64,000 nucleotides of DNA from contig CAJQUW010016191.1 in NCBI GenBank assembly GCA_907163375.1, positions 95,143 to 159,142 on the forward strand. The letters run 5' to 3'. The notes beneath the pieces are model-generated. The model saw only the letters and a list, made by a program, of their open reading frames with translations, was not told where the DNA came from and ran no database searches. The translations under genes and the position numbers were made by a program. Position 1 is the first letter of the stretch, and every line of letters starts with the position of its first letter. Below, piece after piece: positions 38,054 through 48,773 of this stretch. This DNA is from Prostheceraeus crozeri (lineage: Eukaryota; Platyhelminthes; Polycladida; Euryleptidae).

Positions 38054-38075
38054 CTGAGTCATCAGGCTGAATCAG
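38054..38075. promoter_or_regulatory. terminal near-palindrome with AP-1-like sites
   Basis: CTGAGTCA, six bases, TGAATCAG. In the right arm (61095-61116) the same site is a perfect palindrome, CTGAGTCA-GCCTGA-TGACTCAG. TGAGTCA is the AP-1 (Fos/Jun-type) consensus. It lies about 43 bases from each tip and could be a transposase or host-factor site. Function is not shown. Confidence 0.45.
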
Positions 38076-38079
38076 GCCC

Positions 38080-39200
38080 CCCCTCTGGAAGGAAGTCGCC
38101 AAGGATGTGTTGGGAGGAATGGGTCCGTGAGGAGGAAACGGCTCCCTCCCCCCCCCTCTGGAAGGAAGGAAGGAAGGAGGAGTGATGAGGCAAGGGGTAG
38201 GAAGGGAGAAGGGTAGGAATGTGGGAAGGATAGAGTGTGGAAAAGGCTGGTGTTGGAGGTTTTGGGATGAGAAAGTCCATTTTTCGGGCAGAAGGAGTGC
38301 TCGGATGAGAAAACGGAGGGCAGATTCGGACTCTACGTGAAATTTTGGGTTAGGAAGGATGTTTCCAGCGACATTGGAGAGAAAAAGTTTTGAAGACCTC
38401 CCCCCCCCCCTCCTGCCAAACTTCCAACTTTGGTGTTAGACATCGTAGAAAGTCGTGCCATAGCTCATTTGAAAGCTGGGAGTGAGAAAAATGCCGTGAA
38501 AAGCTCAGTTTGGGTTCATTTTCTTGGGTTTAGGGAGGAAAATGGCAGGAAACCGTCAGAGTTGGAAAAGGCAGGTGTTGGAGGTTTTGGGATGAGAAAG
38601 TCCATTTTTCGACAGGAAGGAGGCCTCGGATGGGAAAATGGAGTGCAAATTCGGACGTTTTGGCCAAAGTTGGGTCTAGAAACTTCTTCCCAACTCAATC
38701 GGAGAGAAAAAGTTCTGACCTCCCCCCCCCCTCGGCACCAATCTTCCAACTTTGCTTCTAGTGGACGGATTTTGTCGTGCCATAGCTCGTTTGAAAGCTA
38801 AGAGTGAGACAAATTCACTGAAAGAATCGGCTTGCTCATATCTGTCTTCGTTTAGATGTGAGACGCCATTTAAGATTTTGGGACATTGGCGAAAAAACGA
38901 CAGAGTTAGAATTTGGGACGTTTTGGGCTGTAGCTTCAAAACGAAGCATCGGATTGGAAAACGGATTTCAGATTTGGAATCAGCGTGAAATTCTCTATCA
39001 GCATGGTAAGTTTCAAGTCAATCGGAGAGAAAATTTTTCAACATTTTTCGAAGAGTTAGAATTTTTGCGATGGCTGCCTACTGTAGAGCCAAAACGAAAA
39101 CGAAGCATCGGATGGGAAAACGGAGGTCAGATTCGGATTCAGCGTCAAATTCTACATGGAAATGGTATATTTCCAGCTCAATCGGAGCACTAGAACCGGA
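38080..39200 (+). repeat. C-tract modules of the arm (outer left copy)
   Basis: Roughly 320-bp diverged modules, each with a GGAGAGAAAAAGTT block, a run of 8 to 11 Cs, a CCATAGCTCATTTGAAAGCT-type block and a CGGATGGGAAAACGGAG-type block, then a shorter 160-bp unit. Also at 43280-44395 and, inverted, 59990-61085. Long open frames (up to 287 codons) run through them, but their repeat-driven composition argues against coding. Confidence 0.85.
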
Positions 39201-39261
39201 GATAGACGGGTTTTCAGTGTTTGGATGATGGGTATTACGTCATCAGCTGATCGCCACACAC

Positions 39262-39269
39262 TATATAAG
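39262..39269 (+). promoter_or_regulatory. TATA box in left arm (outer copy)
   Basis: TATATAAG preceded by TTACGTCATCAGCTGATC (ATF-like half site and an E-box palindrome CAGCTG). It points inward. Same site at 44459-44466 and, on the minus strand, at 59908-59915. A start about 30 bases downstream would fall near 39295. It looks like a Pol II core promoter with no long open frame behind it. Confidence 0.6.
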
Positions 39270-39284
39270 TGGAAACTCGGCTTG

Positions 39285-39800
39285 TGGAAATCAGTTCTCC
39301 TCCCGACTGGGTTGGGGTAGGTGAACTCTGGAGCTCCGATGATAGCATTGGAAATCTGAAAAACCGGGTTTCTGTAAGAAACCGACTTAGAAAATTTAAT
39401 TGCTAAAGTCAGCTAAGGCGTCAGACTTAGAGGTTAGCCAGGAGATGGCCTTCGTCTCCAGGCCATAAAAGACTCCAAAACTTTAAAGGCTTGTAACTTT
39501 GCTTCTACAAGTCCGTTTGACTTGATTCAAAAAAGGTTCGGTTGCTATTGACCTGCCCTAAGTGATAGACTACTTATTAAATGTCATAAGTAGTGCTAAA
39601 AAGTTGAAAAATTTAAATTCACTAGTTTTGGAGGTTTTCTGGGGTGTTCGACCCTGCTGAAGTCAACTAGATGATTTTTAGTGAGCCAGGCTTCTCATGT
39701 TACAAGCGGCTTTTCACTGAAAGCGAGCAAGACACGGAGAGTTTTGCTGTAATATTCCACTGACAGGGTGTTCCTTCGGGACGGCGGACGATGCCGTAGT
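39285..39800 (+). ncRNA. candidate structured RNA behind arm promoter
   Basis: Directly after the TATA box lies a stretch with several stem-loops. GGTTTCT/AGAAACC (39367-39383, 3-base loop). GGAGA/TCTCC (39441-39459), which competes with TGGCC/GGCCA (39446-39465). CTTGTA/TACAAG (39490-39511). A TCC-TTCG-GGA tetraloop hairpin (39772-39781). CGGC/GCCG (39782-39796). Copies lie at 44482-44997 (+) and about 59375-59890 (-), where the first and the TTCG hairpins are unchanged. No long ORF is present. Whether it is transcribed is unknown, and the copies are too alike for covariation. Confidence 0.35.
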
Positions 39801-40439
39801 GATAAGTGTGGCAAGGGAGTGTGTCATAGTTTAGACCGTAACCGCTGGGACAACTCATGTCTCATGTTTGGCATTTGACACAGTTCTCAACGTAGCACTT
39901 TGAACGCCAATCGGTTGAGTCTTAGCTATCTTGTCATGGGTGGCCTCTAAACATCTCCATTGCAAAACGCTGGTGAATCAAGCTCTCTACGGCTTGCTAT
40001 CAAGCTACTATCAAAGTCTGTCAACCTCTTACCAACTCCACCGGTCTTCATGTCTGGCGATCAAGTCATGGACGGTGCACGATTTTCGGTGTGATACTTC
40101 CTGTGGGTAATTTCGAGACAGCGGTGAAGTCCGTAGCGATGAGTACTGCACGGGACGTGGGCAATGGTAATCCTTGTGAAACCTCTCTGCGTCATGTTTG
40201 CAATGTTTCGTCTCAACGTTGTACTCTGACCGCCAGGGCAACATTTAGCTATCTGCCACAGGTTACCTCATAAAATCTCCATTGCACTTGTTTCCCGACA
40301 GTTGGCCAAGCATGCGAGAATGAACCATCAGTTCTTCTTGTCTCTATCACGGAGACGAATTGATGAATGGAATGAAGGGAGGACATTCATGCGCCACACG
40401 CAACACATCACAGACTTCTCTCTTCGCTAGTGAACAAGC

Positions 40440-41560
40440 TCTTGTCAGTATCGTCAGAAACTTTATCATATTGTACAAAAGTTTTATTGCAACACAGGTT
40501 GATGTATAGTTAGAAAGTTTGATCATCAACGTTTTATTCGTAAGTCTAGTCAGAAACTGTATCATGGTTTGTAAAAGCAAAGTTAGTGTAGTCAACTAGT
40601 TCTTTACCGCGACACACGTTTGTGAAAGTAAAGTTTGATCATCAAACTTTATTCGTGAGTGTCATCAGAAAGTGTATCATGGTTTGTAAAAGCAACGTTA
40701 GTGTAGTCAGAAACTTTATCATGTTGTACAAAGGTTTTACTGCAGCACAGGTTGATGTATAGTTAGAAAGTTTGATCATGGCGTTTTATGAAACACAAAT
40801 GCCATAAATGTCAGCGCTAGTGTAGTCAAATAATTTTACTACGACGCACGTTTGTGAAAATAAAGTTGGATCATGACGTTTATTCGTGAGTGTCATCAGA
40901 AAGTGTATCATGGTTTGTAAAAGCAAAGTTAGTGTAGTCAGAAACTTCATCATATTGTACAAAGGTTTTACTGCAGCACAGGTTGATGTATAGTTAGAAA
41001 ATTTGATCATTGAAGTTATATTCGTAAGTCTAGTCAGAAAGTGTATCATGGTTTGCAAAGTTAGTGTAGTCAAGTAGTTTTACTGTGACACACGTTTGTG
41101 AAAATAAAGTTTGATCATTGACGTTTTTTATTCGTAAGTCTAGTCAGAAACTGTAACATGGTTTGTAAAAGCAAAGTTAGTGTAGTCAAGTAGTTTTACT
41201 GTGACACACGTTTGTAAAAGTAAAGTTTGATCATTGAAGTTGTATTCGTAAGTCTAATCAGAAAGTGTATCATGGTTTGCAAAGTTAGTGTAGTCAAGTA
41301 GTTTTACTGTGACACACGTTTGTAAAAGTAAAGTTTGATCATTGACGTTGTATTCGTAAGTCTAGTCAGAAAATTTATCATGGTTTGTAAAAGTTTTTAT
41401 TGCAACACAGGTTGATGTATAGTTAGAAAAGTTTGATCATGATGTTTTATGAAACACACATGTCATGAAATGCAAGTCTTAGTGTAGTCAAATAATTTTA
41501 CTACGACACACGTTTGTGAAAATAATGTTTGATCATTGACGTTGTATGACTGACCGAACT
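40440..41560 (+). repeat. arm minisatellite (outer left copy)
   Basis: Interleaved units built from GTTTGATCATTGACGTT, ATTCGTAAGTCTAGTCAGAAA, TATCATGGTTTG and AAAGTTAGTGTAGTCAA blocks in alternating composite periods. Corresponding arrays at about 45640-46740 and, inverted, 57355-58740. The three arrays differ in unit number and order, unlike the near-identical DNA around them. Confidence 0.85.
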
Positions 41561-42984
41561 CATCACAGCACTAGAAAGTTTTAGAAGGTTTTGCTGCGCA
41601 GTGTAGATTGTCTTGTAACTTACTTTCACAGTGTTAGAAAGTTTTATTGGAGACAGTTGTCAAATGTTCCCTATTAGAAAATTCAAACTTCATGACTGTT
41701 AGATTCGCTTCATCAGGTTTACTAAAAGCAGTTTTCTACTGCAATGAGAGTTTTGAATGTTATATGAAAACAGTGTTCGCCACAGCACTAGAAAGTTTTT
41801 ATCCTTAGTTGAGATCCGGACTGCAGTGTGTAAAATTTTTTATGTGACAGTCTTTTCACAAACGGTGAAGTGTAAATTCAGAGTGAATACATCTGTTAGG
41901 TAGTCATTATCTTTGGATGTGAAGAAAAGCGAATCTGTGTACAGAATGAATTGAATATTAGACAACGCATGCAAGTTTTTGAAGACTTGAGTGGTTGAAA
42001 CCAAGTCTAAGTTTAACATGTTGGATATAAAAGTGAGATGGATAGGAATAAGTGTTGAATGTTTTATAAAACCAGATGTTGTCACACACGTTGAGTATGT
42101 ATTCCATGACATTGAATCGCATGGGTTGCAAAGTTCATCATCCAAGGCTAGGCTCCTCTACGGTTGGATTTAGGGTTTCATATTACATGCGTTAACCATT
42201 CGTGTAGAATATGTGATGCACATGTTCGCTTAATTGCAAATGTTGAAATAAGTTTTGTAAGAAATCTTTGACAGGTTGTTGTGAAACTTAGCGAACGTTG
42301 AAAAAAGTTTTATAAAATGTTTCTGCAGTCACACCCGTTAGCGTACCAGCTTTACTAAATGTGTTGTTTGCCTTTATCAAATTGAATGTGTGTGTTTTGT
42401 AAATAAAGACAGCGTGTTTGCACTCTGCATCGACAGCATACAAGTATAGACATAACAACTTGTTGTTGGTCGAATGCATATGAGATAGGAAACATTATGT
42501 GTGAGATAAAAATCAACCTGCTAGATGAAGTGAAACACAAAAGTGTCACAACTGGTTTACGGGAAATAAAGGAGAACTGTGACAACGTTTACACTCATCA
42601 TGGACAGATGAACATATAGTCTGACATTCAAATGAAAGTCGTAAACATGAACTGCGGTATAAGAAACTTTATGTCAACAACTTTATGTTGGTAAAACTTT
42701 CATAGATTGCAGGCGTGTTGAAAGCTGATATAAAGACCTGTAGAAACGCATAAGTCTTAGTTCAACGACTCGACCCTTGAACTCACACAATGAATACGTC
42801 TGTGTAGAAAACTCATTGGTAGGAAACAGTATTTTCTGTGCGAATGCAGACGATGTAAACATGACATTTAACATGGCTTGCAATAGTCAACATGCTGCCA
42901 TTCAAAATGTTTATCATGAAACCTATCAGTGAAAAAACCCCTCCTGTGCCCACAAAGAATCATAAGTGCACTCTGCCGCCTGGT

Positions 42985-43142
42985 TGTCTCGCTAGCCCCT
43001 CAGCAGATAGAGTAGAACACAAAGATGAATGACAGCGCAGTCGGTGGGTGATCGTCTGTCGCGCTAGCCCCTCAGCAGATAGAGTAGAACACAAAGATGA
43101 ATGACAGCGCAGTCGGTGGGCGATCGTCTGTCGCGCTAGCCC
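42985..43142 (+). repeat. 72-bp tandem units at inner arm end (outer copy)
   Basis: CTAGCCCCTCAGCAGATAGA recurs every 72 bp. The array is at 48183-48350 in the inner left copy and at 55678-55925 in the right arm, which has one more unit. 72 bp equals 24 codons, so a periodic open frame results on the outward strand. This is where the extra arm copy breaks off. Confidence 0.9.
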
Positions 43143-43154
43143 AGAAAATGCTTT

Positions 43155-43213
43155 GTCCATTGAAAATGCTTTAAGGAAACATGGCTAAAAACTGACCATG
43201 CTGAATCAAGCAG
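43155..43213 (+). repeat. duplicated host flank (Gmr1-like sequence)
   Basis: Repeats 37953-38011, including the AAGCAG target site, at a distance of 5202 bp. So the tandem duplication unit took in the target DNA next to the insert, showing that the duplication arose after insertion or in assembly. Confidence 0.95.
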
Positions 43214-46200
43214 AGTAGTAAGCACATTCCAGACGCAAGTGCAAAATGTGAAATGCTGAGTCATCAGGCTGAATCAGGCCCCCCCTCTGGAAGGAAGTCG
43301 CCAAGGATGTGTTGGGAGGAATGGGTCCGTGAGGAGGAAACGGCTCCCTCCCCCCCCCTGGAAGGAAGGAAGGAAGGAGGAGTGATGAGGCAAGGGGTAG
43401 GAAGGGAGAAGGGTAGGAATGTGGGAAGGATAGAGTGTGGAAAAGGCTGGTGTTGGAGGTTTTGGGATGAGAAAGTCCATTTTTCGACAGGAAGGAGTGC
43501 TCGGATGAGAAAACGGAGTGCAGATTCGGACTCTACGTGAAATTTTGGGTTAGGAAGGATGTTTCCAGCGACATTGGAGAGAAAAAGTTTTGAAGACCTC
43601 CCCCCCCCCTCCTGCCAAACTTCCAACTTTGGTGTTAGACATCGTAGAAAGTGGTGCCATAGCTCATTTGAAAGCTGGGAGTGAGAAAAATGCCGTGAAA
43701 AGCTCAGTTTGGGTTCATTTTCTTGGGTTTAGGGAGGAAAATGGCAGGAAACCGTCAGAGTTGGAAAAGGCAGGTGTTGGAGGTTTTGGGATGAGAAAGT
43801 CCATTTTTCGACAGGAAGGAGGCCTCGGATGGGAAAATGGAGTGCAAATTCGGACGTTTTGGCCAAAGTTGGGTCTAGAAACTTCTTCCCAACTCAATCG
43901 GAGAGAAAAAGTTCTGACCTCCCCCCCCCTCGGCACCAATCTTCCAACTTTGCTTCTAGTGGACGGATTTTGTCGTGCCATAGCTCGTTTGAAAGCTGAG
44001 TGTGAGACAAATTCAGTGAAAGAATCGGCTTGCTCATATCTGTCTTCGTTTAGATGTGAGACGCCATTTAAGATTTTGGGACATTGGCGAAAAACGACAG
44101 AGTTAGAATTTGGGACGTTTTGGGCTGTAGCTTCAAAACGAAGCATCGGATTGGAAAACGGATTTCAGATTTGGAATCAGCGTGAAATTCTCTATCAGCA
44201 TGGTAAGTTTCAAGTCAATCGGAGAGAAAATTTTTCAACATTTTTCGAAGAGTTAGAATTTTTGCGATGGCTGCCTACTGTAGAGCCAAAACGAAAACGA
44301 AGCATCGGATGGGAAAACGGAGGTCAGATTCGGATTCAGCGTCAAATTCTACATGGAAATGGTATATTTCCAGCTCAATCGGAGCACTAGAACCGGAGAT
44401 AGACGGGTTTTCAGTGTTTGGATGATGGGTATTACGTCATCAGCTGATCGCCACACACTATATAAGTGGAAACTCGGCTTGTGGAAATCAGTTCTCCTCC
44501 CGACTGGGTTGGGGTAGGTGAACTCTGGAGCTCCGATGATAGCATTGGAAATCTGAAAAACCGGGTTTCTGTAAGAAACCGACTTAGAAAATTTAATTGC
44601 TAAAGTCAGCTAAGGCGTCAGACTTAGAGGTTAGCCAGGAGATGGCCTTCGTCTCCAGGCCATAAAAGACTCCAAAACTTTAAAGGCTTGTAACTTTGCT
44701 TCTACAAGTCCGTTTGACTTGATTCAAAAAAGGTTCGGTTGCTATTGACCTGCCCTAAGTGATAGACTACTTATTAAATGTCATAAGTAGTGCTAAAAAG
44801 TTGAAAAATTTAAATTCACTAGTTTTGGAGGTTTTCTGGGGTGTTCGACCCTGCTGAAGTCAACTAGATGATTTTTAGTGAGCCAGGCTTCTCATGTTAC
44901 AAGCGGCTTTTCACTGAAAGCGAGCAAGACACGGAGAGTTTTGCTGTAATATTCCACTGACAGGGTGTTCCTTCGGGACGGCGGACGATGCCGTAGTGAT
45001 AAGTGTGGCAAGGGAGTGTGTCATAGTTTAGACCGTAACCGCTGGGACAACTCATGTCTCATGTTTGGCATTTGACACAGTTCTCAACGTAGCACTTTGA
45101 ACGCCAATCGGTTGAGTCTTAGCTATCTTGTCATGGGTGGCCTCTAAACATCTCCATTGCAAAACGCTGGTGAATCAAGCTCTCTACGGCTTGCTATCAA
45201 GCTACTATCAAAGTCTGTCAACCTCTTACCAACTCCACCGGTCTTCATGTCTGGCGATCAAGTCATGGACGGTGCACGATTTTCGGTGTGATACTTCCTG
45301 TGGGTAATTTCGAGACAGCGGTGAAGTCCGTAGCGATGAGTACTGCACGGGACGTGGGCAATGGTAATCCTTGTGAAACCTCTCTGCGTCATGTTTGCAA
45401 TGTTTCGTCTCAACGTTGTACTCTGACCGCCAGGGCAACATTTAGCTATCTGCCACAGGTTACCTCATAAAATCTCCATTGCACTTGTTTCCCGACAGTT
45501 GGCCAAGCATGCGAGAATGAACCATCAGTTCTTCTTGTCTCTATCACGGAGACGAATTGATGAATGGAATGAAGGGAGGACATTCATGCGCCACACGCAA
45601 CACATCACAGACTTCTCTCTTCGCTAGTGAACAAGCTCTTGTCAGTATCGTCAGAAACTTTATCATATTGTACAAAAGTTTTATTGCAACACAGGTTGAT
45701 GTATAGTTAGAAAGTTTGATCATCAACGTTTTATTCGTAAGTCTAGTCAGAAACTGTATCATGGTTTGTAAAAGCAAAGTTAGTGTAGTCAACTAGTTCT
45801 TTACCGCGACACACGTTTGTGAAAGTAAAGTTTGATCATCAAACTTTATTCGTGAGTGTCATCAGAAAGTGTATCATGGTTTGTAAAAGCAACGTTAGTG
45901 TAGTCAGAAACTTTATCATGTTGTACAAAGGTTTTACTGCAGCACAGGTTGATGTATAGTTAGAAAGTTTGATCATGGCGTTTTATGAAACACAAATGCC
46001 ATAAATGTCAGCGCTAGTGTAGTCAAATAATTTTACTACGACGCACGTTTGTGAAAATAAAGTTGGATCATGACGTTTATTCGTGAGTGTCATCAGAAAG
46101 TGTATCATGGTTTGTAAAAGCAAAGTTAGTGTAGTCAGAAACTTCATCATATTGTACAAAGGTTTTACTGCAGCACAGGTTGATGTATAGTTAGAAAATT

Positions 46201-48500
46201 TGATCATTGAAGTTATATTCGTAAGTCTAGTCAGAAAGTGTATCATGGTTTGCAAAGTTAGTGTAGTCAAGTAGTTTTACTGTGACACACGTTTGTGAAA
46301 ATAAAGTTTGATCATTGACGTTTTTTATTCGCAAGGCTAGTCAGAAAGTGTATCATAGTCTGCAAAGTTAGTGTAGTCAAGTAGTTTTACTGTGACACAC
46401 GTTTGTAAAAGTAAAGTTTGATCATTGAAGTTGTATTCGTAAGTCTAATCAGAAAGTGTATCATGGTTTGCAAAGTTAGTGTAGTCAAGTAGTTTTACTG
46501 TGACACACGTTTGTAAAAGTAAAGTTTGATCATTGACGTTGTATTCGTAAGTCTAGTCAGAAAATTTATCATGGTTTGTAAAAGTTTTTATTGCAACACA
46601 GGTTGATGTATAGTTAGAAAAGTTTGATCATGATGTTTTATGAAACACACATGTCATGAAATGCAAGTCTTAGTGTAGTCAAATAATTTTACTACGACAC
46701 ACGTTTGTGAAAATAATGTTTGATCATTGACGTTGTATGACTGACCGAACTCATCACAGCACTAGAAAGTTTTAGAAGGTTTTGCTGCGCAGTGTAGATT
46801 GTCTTGTAACTTACTTTCACAGTGTTAGAAAGTTTTATTGGAGACAGTTGTCAAATGTTCCCTATTAGAAAATTCAAACTTCATGACTGTTAGATTCGCT
46901 TCATCAGGTTTACTAAAAGCAGTTTTCTACTGCAATGAGAGTTTTGAATGTTATATGAAAACAGTGTTCGCCACAGCACTAGAAAGTTTTTATCCTTAGT
47001 TGAGATCCGGACTGCAGTGTGTAAAATTTTTTATGTGACAGTCTTTTCACAAACGGTGAAGTGTAAATTCAGAGTGAATACATCTGTTAGGTAGTCATTA
47101 TCTTTGGATGTGAAGAAAAGCGAATCTGTGTACAGAATGAATTGAATATTAGACAACGCATGCAAGTTTTTGAAGACTTGAGTGGTTGAAACCAAGTCTA
47201 AGTTTAACATGTTGGATATAAAAGTGAGATGGATAGGAATAAGTGTTGAATGTTTTATAAAACCAGATGTTGTCACACACGTTGAGTATGTATTCCATGA
47301 CATTGAATCGCATGGGTTGCAAAGTTCATCATCCAAGGCTAGGCTCCTCTACGGTTGGATTTAGGGTTTCATATTACATGCGTTAACCATTCGTGTAGAA
47401 TATGTGATGCACATGTTCGCTTAATTGCAAATGTTGAAATAAGTTTTGTAAGAAATCTTTGACAGGTTGTTGTGAAACTTAGCGAACGTTGAAAAAAGTT
47501 TTATAAAATGTTTCTGCAGTCACACCCGTTAGCGTACCAGCTTTACTAAATGTGTTGTTTGCCTTTATCAAATTGAATGTGTGTGTTTTGTAAATAAAGA
47601 CAGCGTGTTTGCACTCTGCATCGACAGCATACAAGTATAGACATAACAACTTGTTGTTGGTCGAATGCATATGAGATAGGAAACATTATGTGTGAGATAA
47701 AAATCAACCTGCTAGATGAAGTGAAACACAAAAGTGTCACAACTGGTTTACGGGAAATAAAGGAGAACTGTGACAACGTTTACACTCATCATGGACAGAT
47801 GAACATATAGTCTGACATTCAAATGAAAGTCGTAAACATGAACTGCGGTATAAGAAACTTTATGTCAACAACTTTATGTTGGTAAAACTTTCATAGATTG
47901 CAGGCGTGTTGAAAGCTGATATAAAGACCTGTAGAAACGCATAAGTCTTAGTTCAACGACTCGACCCTTGAACTCACACAATGAATACGTCTGTGTAGAA
48001 AACTCATTGGTAGGAAACAGTATTTTCTGTGCGAATGCAGACGATGTAAACATGACATTTAACATGGCTTGCAATAGTCAACATGCTGCCATTCAAAATG
48101 TTTATCATGAAACCTATCAGTGAAAAAACCCCTCCTGTGCCCACAAAGAATCATAAGTGCACTCTGCCGCCTGGTTGTCTCGCTAGCCCCTCAGCAGATA
48201 GAGTAGAACACAAAGATGAATGACAGCGCAGTCGGTGGGTGATCGTCTGTCGCGCTAGCCCCTCAGCAGATAGAGTAGAACACAAAGATGAATGACAGCG
48301 CAGTCGGTGGGCGATCGTCTGTCGCGCTAGCCCCTCAGTAGATGGAGTAGAACACAAAGATGTACGCGCTCTCTCTCTGGCGCCCGTCTGTCACATGAAA
48401 GAGAGAGCTATCGCATCTGTCCCAGGATGCAGTAACGTGTCGTAGCACCTGGCTGATTCCCACACAGCTCATTGCTATCGCACCGGAAGGGAGATTCACG
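43214..48500 (+). repeat. left inverted arm, inner copy
   Basis: Inverted counterpart of 55535-61158. Order from the end inward: palindromic AP-1-like site, C-tract modules, TATA promoter, hairpin-rich stretch, diverged 320-bp module pair, minisatellite, conserved 1.2-kb AT-rich stretch, 72-bp units. The last 130 bp or so (48360-48500) match the right arm less well than the rest. Confidence 0.95.
44459..44466 (+). promoter_or_regulatory. TATA box in left arm (inner copy)
   Basis: Same TATATAAG core and upstream CAGCTG context as at 39262, in the inner arm copy, directed towards the core. Confidence 0.6.
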
Positions 48501-48616
48501 CGATAAATGCATCTAAGTTTGTTGAGTGGTTGGGGATGGCAGTCAATGAAAATATGACTTCCCTTTTCGTCCACCAACCATAAGCTTAGAGCGATTTGAT
48601 TGCGCGGACCAGACAT
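48335..48616 (-). CDS. small ORF at core/arm border, unknown
   Basis: A 93-codon frame starting at an ATG (48616) and reading outward into the 72-bp units of the left arm. No domain was recognised (MSGPRNQIALSLWLVDEKGS start). A TTTATAT lies only about 22 bases upstream, too close for a normal Pol II start before the ATG. The right arm retains only part of the frame. It is divergent to the acidic-protein gene at 48676-49175. It may be chance. Confidence 0.25.
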   Translation of the reverse strand: MSGPRNQIALSLWLVDEKGSHIFIDCHPQPLNKLRCIYRVNLPSGAIAMSCVGISQVLRHVTASWDRCDSSLFHVTDGRQRESAYIFVFYSIY

Positions 48617-48638
48617 TTGAAAGGCTGTATCATTCTCA

Positions 48639-48645
48639 TATAAAG
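48639..48645 (+). promoter_or_regulatory. TATA box before acidic-protein gene
   Basis: TATAAAG, 37 bases upstream of the first ATG (48676) and 135 bases upstream of the main ATG (48774). Predicted transcript start is near 48668. Confidence 0.55.
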
Positions 48646-48675
48646 CAGAGTCTCGTGCATTTTACTATCATAATC

Positions 48676-48762
48676 ATGTCCGAGAAGCCAACTGCTCAAG
48701 TTACCGATATCGGATTACTTACATTGGTGAAACGTTTCTCTCCGATGAGAGTGAGGATATAG
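48676..48762 (+). CDS. short upstream ORF (28 aa)
   Basis: The first ATG after the TATA box opens a 28-codon frame (MSEKPTAQVTDIGLLTLVKR...) ending at TAG 48760-48762, 11 bases before the ATG of the acidic protein. It could act as a translation-limiting upstream ORF or be a first exon. No function is recognised. Confidence 0.35.
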   Translation: MSEKPTAQVTDIGLLTLVKRFSPMRVRI

Positions 48763-48773
48763 TATTTCATTTT

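Larger units (their letters stand above)
38012..43142 (+). repeat. left inverted arm, extra outer copy
   Basis: Near-identical to 43214-48345 apart from C-tract lengths, a few substitutions and one minisatellite unit. It stops inside a 72-bp repeat unit (…CGCTAGCCC) and is followed by a 12-bp filler (43143-43154) and then by host LTR-element sequence. Confidence 0.95.

Noticed and set aside
40440-41560. CRISPR-like array
   Set aside because: Units are interleaved and degenerate, without regular short repeats and unique spacers; eukaryotic minisatellite instead.
41840-42145. 101-codon minus-strand frame repeated in all three arms (47031-47336, 56766-57071)
   Set aside because: The arms are nearly identical, so conservation gives no evidence of selection; composition is AT-driven and no promoter or motif supports it.
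38756-44390. Long open frames (up to 266-287 codons) through the arm C-tract modules, also 59949-60812 on the minus strand
   Set aside because: They follow DNA repeats with variable C-runs that shift frame between copies; the repeated blocks explain the open frame and no domain is seen.
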